This document shows positions 34,696-42,793 of a stretch of DNA of 64,000 nt, piece after piece. Source of the stretch: a virus; IMG/VR virus record IMGVR_UViG_3300021963_000021, positions 62,001-126,000 of that record. One strand, written 5' to 3'. Numbering within the stretch: position 1 is the stretch's first letter; every line of letters begins with the position of its first letter. The position numbers were made by a program, and so were the translations under genes. The notes under the pieces are model-generated. The model was not told the DNA's origin. It saw only the letters and a list, made by a program, of their open reading frames with translations, and searched no databases.

Positions 34696-36414
34696 TTAGG
34701 CTGCTGGGCCAGCTGGTGCTGGTGCTGCTGCGTCAATGGCTCCTTCTTCTGGAGCAGCCGGAGCCTGTGCTGCTAGATCGTCCGGTGCCTCGGCATCCTG
34801 TGATGCTGCTTCTGCTGAGATATCGTTAGGTGTAACTCCCACTGAACGCATTTCTGTAGAAGCGTTCATAGCGATGCCTACAGCTGAACCATTTTCTTCT
34901 TTCCACATACGTTCGTTTTCTGTGATTTCTTCTTGGCTTAGTCCTAGGAATCGTTTTAGAGCAAAACGTTTGCTCATATAAGGAACTTCTTGTAGTGCTG
35001 CGAATGTCTGTACACGAGCGTTATCAAGTTCACTTTGACGATATGCTGCGAAGTTTTGTGGAGGATTAAATTTCAACTCAAACAACGAGTTATCAATGCT
35101 CACACCTGATTTAATTAACCAACGCTTGAATTCTAGATCAAACTCTGTAATTAAGTTAGTCTGTAAACGCTTACAGTATTCGTTAAATCTAAGTTCTTGT
35201 ATGTAAGCAGTGCCTACTTTTCCGTCCGAGAAAGCTGCTTGACTATCATCAGGCATAGTAGGAAGGTAACTGCTTGGAATACGCAGAGCACGGAATAATT
35301 TGTTGGTAAAGTAACGTAGATCATCAATCTCGCCTAGATTTGTACCGCCTGGCAGTGTGTCAACTTTAGATCCACGACCTTCTGCTGTCTGCGGGAAGAA
35401 GTAGTCTTCTGATATGCTGAGAGGATTATAACTAGCGTCAATGACGTTTGCCCCGCCGCCTGTTGAGCTAGGAATACGTCTTTGATTTATTTCGTTTTTA
35501 ACACGTTCAACAAAGCTCATGGCCATGTGTGCGGGCATGTTGCCAACGTCTACATAAAACACTCTGCGCTCTGGAGCACGTTGTACACGGTAGATAATAA
35601 TAGCATCTTCAAGCAGTTCTTTCTGCTTGTAGACTTTGAATACTGATTCTAATAAACTGTTACCAAATGGATAGTTGTTGTCTAAACCTTCTGATAAACT
35701 TAGGTGTAAAACATGTTCTGCGTCTACAGCTAATTCATTTTGCTGTGTGCCAAATCTGCTGCCTGTCTGTTGCGGAGCAGATCCAACCATACCTCGTCCA
35801 AGTGATCCACCACTAACATAAGAAGCAGTGCCTGCCGGTGTGTTATGTGTATTAGGGTGCATGGTTGTTGCCACAAGATGCTGGAAGTTGATGTTTAAAT
35901 CACGAATAACATACTGCTCGGGCTTTTTACCTTCGCTTTCGTTTACAATAATTTTAACTAACTTAGCGGTATCTATGTAAAACAATTTCTGTGTTTCTGG
36001 ATCACGTATAAAGAAACAGTCACCGTATTTGAAGGCATTTCTAACTATACGGAACATTCTAGTTTCAAATTTTTGGAATCTAGACCATTTTTGTAGACCG
36101 TCTTTTAACAGCTTGACTTCTGTAGCTGTTGGCTGTCCTTTGAAATTAATTTGAAAAGATGTGTTGTTTTCTCTGTTGGCCTGTGTACAGAATTCGGCTA
36201 GAATATCTAACGCAGCATTAACTTCACTGTCCATGTCCATTGTGTCGTACTGCATGTAGCGTTCAACACGATTTGGTGTCCCTGCGTATACATCAGGCAA
36301 GAAACTTGAGTAGTTAGACTTAGCTGGGCCGGGACGAGAACCGTTGCCTAGAGGGCTAAAACTGCCGCCTTGTTTTCCAGTTGGTACCGGTGTAAAATAT
36401 TTTTTCCAGCTCAA
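34696..36414 (-). CDS. 20: Portal protein gp20 (TTG start)
   Basis: The 572-aa protein is the T4-type portal: SNYSSFLPDVYAGTPNRVER, MDSEVNAALDILAEFC, RIVRNAFKYGDCFFIRDP and FRALRIPSSYLPTMPDDSQA are family landmarks. The dodecameric portal forms the DNA entry/exit vertex and initiates prohead assembly. The initiator is TTG at 36412-36414 with AGGAG about 8 nt upstream; the N-terminus MSWKKYFTPVPTGKQGG would be lost with a later start. The C-terminal ~50 residues are alanine/proline-rich. It is transcribed upstream of the core genes, as in T4. Confidence 0.95.
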   Translation of the reverse strand: MSWKKYFTPVPTGKQGGSFSPLGNGSRPGPAKSNYSSFLPDVYAGTPNRVERYMQYDTMDMDSEVNAALDILAEFCTQANRENNTSFQINFKGQPTATEVKLLKDGLQKWSRFQKFETRMFRIVRNAFKYGDCFFIRDPETQKLFYIDTAKLVKIIVNESEGKKPEQYVIRDLNINFQHLVATTMHPNTHNTPAGTASYVSGGSLGRGMVGSAPQQTGSRFGTQQNELAVDAEHVLHLSLSEGLDNNYPFGNSLLESVFKVYKQKELLEDAIIIYRVQRAPERRVFYVDVGNMPAHMAMSFVERVKNEINQRRIPSSTGGGANVIDASYNPLSISEDYFFPQTAEGRGSKVDTLPGGTNLGEIDDLRYFTNKLFRALRIPSSYLPTMPDDSQAAFSDGKVGTAYIQELRFNEYCKRLQTNLITEFDLEFKRWLIKSGVSIDNSLFELKFNPPQNFAAYRQSELDNARVQTFAALQEVPYMSKRFALKRFLGLSQEEITENERMWKEENGSAVGIAMNASTEMRSVGVTPNDISAEAASQDAEAPDDLAAQAPAAPEEGAIDAAAPAPAGPAA

Positions 36415-36430
36415 AATCTATCTCCTGTCC

Positions 36431-38968
36431 TTAGACACGGGCGGATGCCAGTGCTCTGACCTTAGCTCTTTCAAGATCTAATTCATCTTTGGTCAGAGAT
36501 ATAAGGGTCTTTACATTACTATTTAAGTTAACTACAAATTCTGCTGCGATAAATTGACCCGCTTTCATCATTAAACTGCTCTGTTGGGCAGGTGTTGTAA
36601 CAGCTTCTTCGTTGTGTAGAACAGCAAGGGTTCCTGAACCAAATTGACGGAATAGATTTCCATATTCGCCCAGTGTACCTTTACTAAACGATTCACCGTT
36701 TATATCAAGAACTGGTCTAGTAGGCGGTAATGGTATTCTTGCGCCTTCTAGCCATGTGTCTGCGTAGGCACCGATTAGATCACCAGTCATAACTTTACTA
36801 TCTTTAAGAGTTTCCATCAGTTGACGATTAGACTGTGGAGGGTTAGTTCCTGAAGCGATAGCATTTCCTGGACCCATAATACGATACACTGCTTTTACTG
36901 TGCCATCTTCATTTTCAATTTCAGCAGAGATATAATCATACGGATAAGCGCCATGGGATTTGTATCTGATTATACCGCTTATAGCAGCACGAATAGGATC
37001 ACCTTGTTTTACATTAGGTTGATTATATTGCCCAGTCCTTGTCATCCTGTCAACAATACCAGGTTTTTTCCTCATACTGATAGTAAGTAGTCCATCAACT
37101 ACAACAATACTGTCAATTTCCATACCATCTTTGTCAGCAGCCCGTAGATTTTTATAAAGATCTCCTCTGGCAATAGTTTTTCTTCCACCATTTATGTCTA
37201 TCATTTCTACAAGATTTGATTTAGCTGGATCAGCGTTGCTTAACGCAGCCATACTTGGTAGTGCTTCTCTACGTCTTTCTAACGCATTAATATCTCTATT
37301 AATTCTGTCTGCCCAAACATTCCCCATAACACTATCGCCAAACGCTAATCTCACACCAGCTAATTTCACATATAGATACAATCGTTGGGCTAACATTTCC
37401 ATTTGTCTTTTCATTATACTATTAGTGCTGTCATCGGAGAATACACTTAATATTGTGCTTATAGTATTGAAAACATTTAGAAAAAGTTTATTAAGACCTT
37501 TGCTGTAAGTTTCAATTTTTTCGTTAAATTTATATTTTGAAAGCATTACTCCTATCTGCTCAAAGTACGGAGTTAGGCGAATCATTACTTCGTCTTTGAA
37601 TTTCCTAATAGTCACAGTCATTTCATTCATTGCTGCTGTAAATGCTTCTTGTTTATTCATTTCTGCGAGTATTTTTGCTATGCGATCTTTAACCTGTTGA
37701 GAGGTCATCCCGTTTACTGCGCCAAAATTATTAAGGAATGCTCTAACTCCTTCTGTCGATTTGACCATATCGTCTAGACCTTCATAATTTGTCGACGTAG
37801 CGTTAAGCTGATTTTTTAATGCTTCAATGTCTTTGTTGATTCCCGGTATATATTTTGCCATTATAACTTCAGAAGCCTTAGAAAACTCTGCTGGCGGTGT
37901 AGATGAATCTGCTAGAGCTAACAGCTCTTCTAACATCGCTTTACTGTTTGGAGAAAAAGTGCCCAGCTGGCGACCCAACACAGACATTTCTTTTTGTCCC
38001 AGACCAGCAGATACTACATAGTCTCTACCAGCTTCGCCAAAGACTGCGTCGGCTAGTGTTAATGCTTTTAACATTTTATTACGTCTGCTTTCGCTGCCTT
38101 GTTCCAGGCTCAATCTAAACGCATCATTTTTCATAGATTCCATGACGCCCTGTTGTTGCTGCTCATTGTTTTTACCGGTCATCATGGTTATCATTTGCTG
38201 ATACTTTGTGTACTCAGCAAATGATTCTGTTTGTTTTTTATAAGCCATCTTGCTGCTGTCAGTGCTTCTAATGACATTAGTGTAATAGAACATGAATCGT
38301 TGACCAACATCGTCTACTGATAGTCCTAGATTTAATAAGTCCGATGCTAATGAATTTTTTCCTTCCCAGAGTACTTTGGTATATCTATTAAAGATTTTAG
38401 CACCTTGTGTTACAGTTCCTCCAACTTCGGCAAGTTTACGACTGTTTTGTGCTAACAGCGCAGCATAAGAATCTAAATCCATATGTGCTTCAGCTGCTGA
38501 CCTTCTTAGTTCTGTTATGCTATTTCCAAAAGAAGCACCCACTTTAGAAGTCTGCTGTAGTACATCGTTCCATCCTTCAAATACCTGTACAGCAGTTATC
38601 AGTGCGCCAGCAAGTTCGCCCATAGTTTCTCCAACTATAGGTACTTTTTTTACAAAATTATTATTAAGTGCCGATGCCCATTCTGAAGTCTTGTTAGACC
38701 CTTTTTCCATCAAGTTCGCAAAGTCTCTGGCTGTGGTCCTTCCCCACTTTTCAACTTTGTTAGAAAGATTTTTTATCTTGTTGGATTCTTTTTTAATACC
38801 AGAAACAAAAGAATTTCCTGGACCAGCTCCGCCTCCACCATCATTTATTTCGTCTTCTAGATCACTAAATGCGTTCATTAGATCACGCATTGTAGATTCG
38901 CTAGCAGCGTTGGCAAAAATCATTTTGCCATATTGATCTGAAATAAATTCTACGGTTCTATTAGCCAT
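36431..38968 (-). CDS. Tape-measure-like protein with decayed M23 fold (845 aa)
   Basis: Paralogue of the 870-aa gene immediately upstream. The two share MAN-x-x-VE starts, a hydrophobic/amphipathic segment at ~120-150 ending in FEGWNDVLQQ (FESWNESLKK in the partner), GGTVTQGA and the C-terminal TLISLTKDELDLER. Residues ~650-740 (DPIRAAISGIIRY, AEIENEDGTVKAVYRIMGP, MTGDLIGAYADTW) follow the course of the M23 domain in the paralogue but lack the HxxxD and HxH zinc ligands. The length, helical character and virion context suggest a tape-measure/internal tail protein. That assignment is inference; a T4 gp29 relationship is not shown by sequence alone. Confidence 0.65.
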   Translation of the reverse strand: MANRTVEFISDQYGKMIFANAASESTMRDLMNAFSDLEDEINDGGGGAGPGNSFVSGIKKESNKIKNLSNKVEKWGRTTARDFANLMEKGSNKTSEWASALNNNFVKKVPIVGETMGELAGALITAVQVFEGWNDVLQQTSKVGASFGNSITELRRSAAEAHMDLDSYAALLAQNSRKLAEVGGTVTQGAKIFNRYTKVLWEGKNSLASDLLNLGLSVDDVGQRFMFYYTNVIRSTDSSKMAYKKQTESFAEYTKYQQMITMMTGKNNEQQQQGVMESMKNDAFRLSLEQGSESRRNKMLKALTLADAVFGEAGRDYVVSAGLGQKEMSVLGRQLGTFSPNSKAMLEELLALADSSTPPAEFSKASEVIMAKYIPGINKDIEALKNQLNATSTNYEGLDDMVKSTEGVRAFLNNFGAVNGMTSQQVKDRIAKILAEMNKQEAFTAAMNEMTVTIRKFKDEVMIRLTPYFEQIGVMLSKYKFNEKIETYSKGLNKLFLNVFNTISTILSVFSDDSTNSIMKRQMEMLAQRLYLYVKLAGVRLAFGDSVMGNVWADRINRDINALERRREALPSMAALSNADPAKSNLVEMIDINGGRKTIARGDLYKNLRAADKDGMEIDSIVVVDGLLTISMRKKPGIVDRMTRTGQYNQPNVKQGDPIRAAISGIIRYKSHGAYPYDYISAEIENEDGTVKAVYRIMGPGNAIASGTNPPQSNRQLMETLKDSKVMTGDLIGAYADTWLEGARIPLPPTRPVLDINGESFSKGTLGEYGNLFRQFGSGTLAVLHNEEAVTTPAQQSSLMMKAGQFIAAEFVVNLNSNVKTLISLTKDELDLERAKVRALASARV

Positions 38969-38971
38969 GTA

Positions 38972-41584
38972 TTACCCTATTAGATTACCTGAAAGTTTTC
39001 TAGTATAGTCTATTTGTTCTCTATGTAAAGATTGACGGTCTTGGGTCAGTTGTATTAGTGTTGCCATGTTAGTGTTAAATTCAGAAATCAAATCTTGTAG
39101 ATTTACATTAGCGCCATTTTTAGCAATATTTTCCATTTGACTGATATCTAACTGAGCAGTGTCAGAAGGTGCTGCTCCCATGGTTCCTTTATTATATTTG
39201 TATATTTGTCTAGGATCTAAAACATTTTCATTAAATTCAAAACCTTTTGCTCTATAATCACCTTTGGTCATTTGGAAATGAAGATGTTTAGGAATAGCAG
39301 ATCCGTCTTTGTTAGTTCCAGTGTTACCCATGAAACCAATCATTTGATCTTTTGTTACCTTCTGTCCATTGATAGCTTCCATGGTATCTTTGCCTCGATC
39401 AGAAAGATGCATATAGATCGAAGTTAGATCAGCGTCGGGGTGATATATCTTAACCATATTTCCCTGAGGTTTACCTGTATCATAGCTGGAAGATGCTATA
39501 CCTGCAGCAATCGACCTAATAGGAATATCTGTGTCAGATTTATCTTTTGGTACTATGTCATTGCCATAGTGGTAATTGCCATTAGGGCCGTTTCTAGGTC
39601 CTACTCCGGATGTCATAACATAGTTTTCCATGTTAGCCATTGGAGTGCTTAGTCCTTCAAGTTTGCCTGAGCTGACTACTGTTGCTGTATCAGTTGTGAC
39701 ATTTCTACCCGAAGGAGTTACTACATTTCCTCCCGGCGCAGGAGCTGCCTGGGGTTTGCCTCCCGGTCCTGATACTATTCCGCCTTGAATCGGCAAGGCT
39801 TTTGCTCCTAGGAAATTAGAATCGCCTGTTATGCCTGTGACACCTAATGATTCTGCCCGTTGGACTCGTCTTGCTTTTGCCTGATTAACTTCAGCTCTTT
39901 CATCTTCAGGAGTTATTTTTCTGTCTTTATACTCACCTTCTTTGCTAAATGCTCTCATAAAAGCATATTTTGAAGTTATCATCATTCGTTCAAAAAAGTA
40001 TTCTATCTCACTTTTAATAAACTCTGTGCCTTTTTCTGATTGTAGATTAGTGAAAAAAGAATCTATAGTTGGTAGTGTTATAGCTGCTAGTTTAACTAAT
40101 GATTCGCCAAATTTTCCTAGCATTCCGGGAATATCGTATTTGCCTATCGCATCACTGAGTTTTCTAAAATAAGGAAGTAGTGCTATAATAAATTCTTTCT
40201 TAAACTCATCAAAGGCCAACGCCATGTCATTCAACAATTTTGTCAATGGACTTCGTTTCTTTGCTTCAGCATCTGCTGCGTCATAGGCATCAAGAGCATT
40301 GGCCACAGATGTTTTTCCATCTCTAGTAAATCTTATAAAACTTCCTGTAGCACCCGATAACGCTCTATTCAGTTCGTTGTTGCCGCCATCCATTTGAGAA
40401 TAGACCTTTAGAATCCTGTCATTGGCCTTGACAAAATCTATAATCCCTGCTGCGTTATCTCCGTAGGCTTTTCTTAGTATAGGTTCAAATTGTTCTACAG
40501 TCACAGTAGCATCTTTGGCTTTTGCCAGAATCTCTTGCATAGATATACCTGACTTGGCGATGCTTTGTTTTAGTATTTGAGCCTCCATGCCAAACGGTTC
40601 CATGCCTAGTGCGTTGGCTTTATAGAGTTCTGCTCCTGCTTTTCCGTACAAACCTGTGAACATAGCCAACGCTGCGTCCATTTTAGCTGCTCCAAGTGGA
40701 CCTTGTTTGATTTTTTCTCGTTGGTACTGTAGATCCTGTGTAGCCACAGCCATTTGTTCTTCAAGCTGAGCTGCTGTTACACCAGTGATCTTTGTTAATC
40801 TTTCTAGATTTAATTGATAAAATCCAAACTGTTTATTAAAATCAGCGTCAGATAATTTTTTTCTATCGGCTCCTCTCATAGTATTCTTCATGAAATTCAT
40901 TTGAGCTTCAGAAACGTCCTTGGCACTGTAACCAATCTGTCTAAAGATTTCTCGACCAACACCGCCTTGCTTGTTTATAACTTCATTGTAGTGCGCAAAG
41001 TCTTCAGCACCTTGTGTAACTGTGCCGCCAAATCCTGCTAGAAATTCTGAGTTTTTGTTTATAATGCCTACAAAATCATCCAACGACAAGTAAGTCCTTG
41101 CCGCTGCTAATCTCATTTCTAAAATGCTGTTGTTAAATGTTGCGCCCGATCTGCTGGATTTTTTAAGACTTTCGTTCCAAGATTCAAATTGCTCTATGGT
41201 GTAAGATATCGTATCGCCAAATATGCCCAGCACTCTACCAAATATTGGTATTTCTTTTAAAACTTGATTGCTTAGTACACTGGTATACGAACTGATTTTA
41301 TCATTACCCGCAGCCATAAGCCCAGCAAATGAACCCATAGCACCTACAACGTTACCTATCTGATCTGCTACAGCACCTGCGGCTTTGCCTAGTACCGAAG
41401 CCGGACTTACTGAGCTGCCCGGAGCTTCGGCGGGTCCGGAACTTGAAGAAGCATTAGACCTCTTCATTCCTTTGTTCATATTGTTTACACTACGAACTAT
41501 TTCCTGTAAGGTAGCCTCACTGGCAGCATTCATGATTGTGCCGGATAATTGATTACCTAATATTTCAACTTTTGTATTAGCCAT
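38972..41584 (-). CDS. Tape-measure-like protein with M23 endopeptidase domain (870 aa)
   Basis: The N-terminal half is helical with hydrophobic stretches (GRVLGIFGDTISYTIEQFES). Residues ~645-790 form an M23 peptidase domain with the expected zinc ligands: YHYGNDIVP (H-x-x-x-D), GNMVKIYHPDADLTSIYMHL and HLHFQMTKG (H-x-H). M23 enzymes cut peptidoglycan cross-bridges, so this protein could open the host wall during DNA injection, as some tape-measure proteins do. The baseplate hub gp5 here lacks a lysozyme domain, which makes such a division of labour plausible (inference). A perfect late promoter lies ~60 nt upstream. It is separated by 3 nt from its M23-dead paralogue. Confidence 0.75.
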   Translation of the reverse strand: MANTKVEILGNQLSGTIMNAASEATLQEIVRSVNNMNKGMKRSNASSSSGPAEAPGSSVSPASVLGKAAGAVADQIGNVVGAMGSFAGLMAAGNDKISSYTSVLSNQVLKEIPIFGRVLGIFGDTISYTIEQFESWNESLKKSSRSGATFNNSILEMRLAAARTYLSLDDFVGIINKNSEFLAGFGGTVTQGAEDFAHYNEVINKQGGVGREIFRQIGYSAKDVSEAQMNFMKNTMRGADRKKLSDADFNKQFGFYQLNLERLTKITGVTAAQLEEQMAVATQDLQYQREKIKQGPLGAAKMDAALAMFTGLYGKAGAELYKANALGMEPFGMEAQILKQSIAKSGISMQEILAKAKDATVTVEQFEPILRKAYGDNAAGIIDFVKANDRILKVYSQMDGGNNELNRALSGATGSFIRFTRDGKTSVANALDAYDAADAEAKKRSPLTKLLNDMALAFDEFKKEFIIALLPYFRKLSDAIGKYDIPGMLGKFGESLVKLAAITLPTIDSFFTNLQSEKGTEFIKSEIEYFFERMMITSKYAFMRAFSKEGEYKDRKITPEDERAEVNQAKARRVQRAESLGVTGITGDSNFLGAKALPIQGGIVSGPGGKPQAAPAPGGNVVTPSGRNVTTDTATVVSSGKLEGLSTPMANMENYVMTSGVGPRNGPNGNYHYGNDIVPKDKSDTDIPIRSIAAGIASSSYDTGKPQGNMVKIYHPDADLTSIYMHLSDRGKDTMEAINGQKVTKDQMIGFMGNTGTNKDGSAIPKHLHFQMTKGDYRAKGFEFNENVLDPRQIYKYNKGTMGAAPSDTAQLDISQMENIAKNGANVNLQDLISEFNTNMATLIQLTQDRQSLHREQIDYTRKLSGNLIG

Positions 41585-41623
41585 TGTGCTCTACCAATAT
41601 TAAAAACACCAGAAATCTGCGTA

Positions 41624-41631
41624 CATAAATA
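41624..41631 (+). promoter_or_regulatory. T4-type late promoter box for gene 26 (CATAAATA)
   Basis: The plus strand reads CATAAATA, 32 nt upstream of the gene 26 ATG at 41664. It faces a minus-strand TATAAATA box only 13 nt away, so the two predicted start sites nearly coincide. Confidence 0.55.
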
Positions 41632-41644
41632 ATTCTGATACTAC

Positions 41645-41652
41645 TATTTATA
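41645..41652 (-). promoter_or_regulatory. T4-type late promoter, perfect TATAAATA, for the tape-measure pair
   Basis: The minus strand reads exactly TATAAATA, about 60 nt upstream of the 870-aa gene start at 41584. It is arranged head-to-head with the plus-strand box at 41624-41631. Confidence 0.7.
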
Positions 41653-41663
41653 GGTGTAAAAAC

Positions 41664-42584
41664 ATGCCAGATTTTGATCCAACTAATTCAGGAATTAGAC
41701 AGAAGCTAGGAGAGGCCGTGCCCACGCAAGCTGCTGCCACTAATCCGTTGGCTTCGTTTTTTAGACAGCCAAAACTTTTTATTTCGTTGCCTAGCAAAGG
41801 CAGATACTACCCAGCAGGTTCTCTAGACACTACAGAAACAGGAGAACATGCGGTATTTGCTATGACAGCCAGAGACGAGTTAATTTTTAAAACTCCAGAT
41901 GCTCTAATGAACGGTCAAGCTACTATAGAAGTAATCAAAAGTTGTATTCCAACTATCAAAAATCCATGGGTAATACCTAGCATTGACGTTGACGCTATTC
42001 TAGTAGCTATCAGAATGGCTACCTACGGCACAGAAATGGATGTAACCACAGGCTGTCCCAAGTGCGGAAACAGCAACGATTTTGCTGTGGACCTTAGAAC
42101 AGTTTTAGATAAGCTAAATCAAATCACTATCACAGAACAGGTAGAGATTGGCACAGACATGCTGATTCATCTAAGACCGTTAGACTACAGTCAAATGACA
42201 AAGACAGCTTTAAAAACTTTTGAACATCAAAGAATTTTTAACATCGTCAATGACGAATCCATGACTGAGGAAGATAAACTTAAGATGTTCCAAGAAAGTT
42301 TTATCAAACTCACAGACATCACTATCGATTCGGCTGTAAACTGTATCAGTAAAATTGAAAGCTCAGCTGGCAGCACAGACAATCCAGTTTACATCAAAGA
42401 GTTTTTACAGAAAGCTGATAAGTCAGTGTTCCAAAAAATCAATGAAGCTATCAACAAGTCCGCTGAAAAAGGTACAATGAGCTCGTTTTCAGCTACCTGT
42501 CAAAATGCCGAATGTAAACATGAGTGGAATGTGAACCTTACTATGGATCAATCGGATTTTTTCGGTCAAGGCTTTCGCAACTAA
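41664..42584 (+). CDS. 26: gp26-type baseplate hub/tail assembly protein
   Basis: The 306-aa protein resembles gp26 of T4-like marine phages: SLPSKGRYYPAGSLD, ELIFKTPDALMNGQATIEVI, SCIPTIKNPWVIPSIDVDAI, and two Cys pairs, CPKCGNSND (~131-134) and CQNAECKHEW (~280-285), that could bind one zinc. It lies on the opposite strand from the neighbouring tape-measure pair. Near its 3' end, codons 299-300 contain the heptamer T-TTT-TTC, after which a -1 shift would bypass the TAA at 42582 and add 76 residues. The short form is 306 aa and the shifted form would be 376 aa. T4 gp26 is shorter (208 aa). A tape-measure chaperone role, like the lambda G/GT pair, is my inference. Confidence 0.8.
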   Translation: MPDFDPTNSGIRQKLGEAVPTQAAATNPLASFFRQPKLFISLPSKGRYYPAGSLDTTETGEHAVFAMTARDELIFKTPDALMNGQATIEVIKSCIPTIKNPWVIPSIDVDAILVAIRMATYGTEMDVTTGCPKCGNSNDFAVDLRTVLDKLNQITITEQVEIGTDMLIHLRPLDYSQMTKTALKTFEHQRIFNIVNDESMTEEDKLKMFQESFIKLTDITIDSAVNCISKIESSAGSTDNPVYIKEFLQKADKSVFQKINEAINKSAEKGTMSSFSATCQNAECKHEWNVNLTMDQSDFFGQGFRN

Positions 42585-42793
42585 CAATCCCCGAAGTCCT
42601 AGCGGAGACGAAAGCCCTTGATGATCAAGCTAGGTCGATCAAACTTGAAGCTATGAGAACTGTTTGGTATATGCGTGGCGGTATTAGTTTTGCTGAAAGC
42701 ATGAACCTCAGCCACGATGAACGTCAGTTAGTCAGTGATATAGTCAAAGACAACATGGACATAACCAAGCAAAGTGGCTTGCCCTTCTTCTAA
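42524..42793 (+). CDS. -1-frame extension of gene 26 (gp51 position), probably made by frameshifting
   Basis: This frame is open from a GTG at 42524 to the stop at 42793 and overlaps gene 26 by 61 nt. The GTG lacks a Shine-Dalgarno and the next ATG is only at ~42651, so independent initiation looks poor. The downstream part, RSRLSQLTIPEVLAETKALD, IKLEAMRTVWYMRGGISFAE and SLNLSHDERQLVSDIV-like residues, is a credible helical protein that ends by abutting the convergent gene at 42794. The simplest reading is that translation reaches it by a -1 slip at 42557-42563, appending 76 residues to gp26. The genomic position corresponds to T4 gene 51. Confidence 0.7.
   Translation: MECEPYYGSIGFFRSRLSQLTIPEVLAETKALDDQARSIKLEAMRTVWYMRGGISFAESMNLSHDERQLVSDIVKDNMDITKQSGLPFF
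42557..42634 (+). promoter_or_regulatory. Candidate programmed -1 ribosomal frameshift signal in gene 26
   Basis: The heptamer TTTTTTC (42557-42563) is in the X-XXY-YYZ register of gene 26. Two nucleotides later, arm 42566-42577 (TCAAGG CTTTCG) pairs with 42609-42621 (CGAAAG C CCTTGA), giving a 12-bp stem with one bulged C and a 31-nt loop. The loop hexamer CCTAGC (42598-42603) is complementary to GCTAGG (42629-42634) and could form a pseudoknot. The shifted frame is exactly the downstream open frame. The spacer is shorter than usual. Confidence 0.75.
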
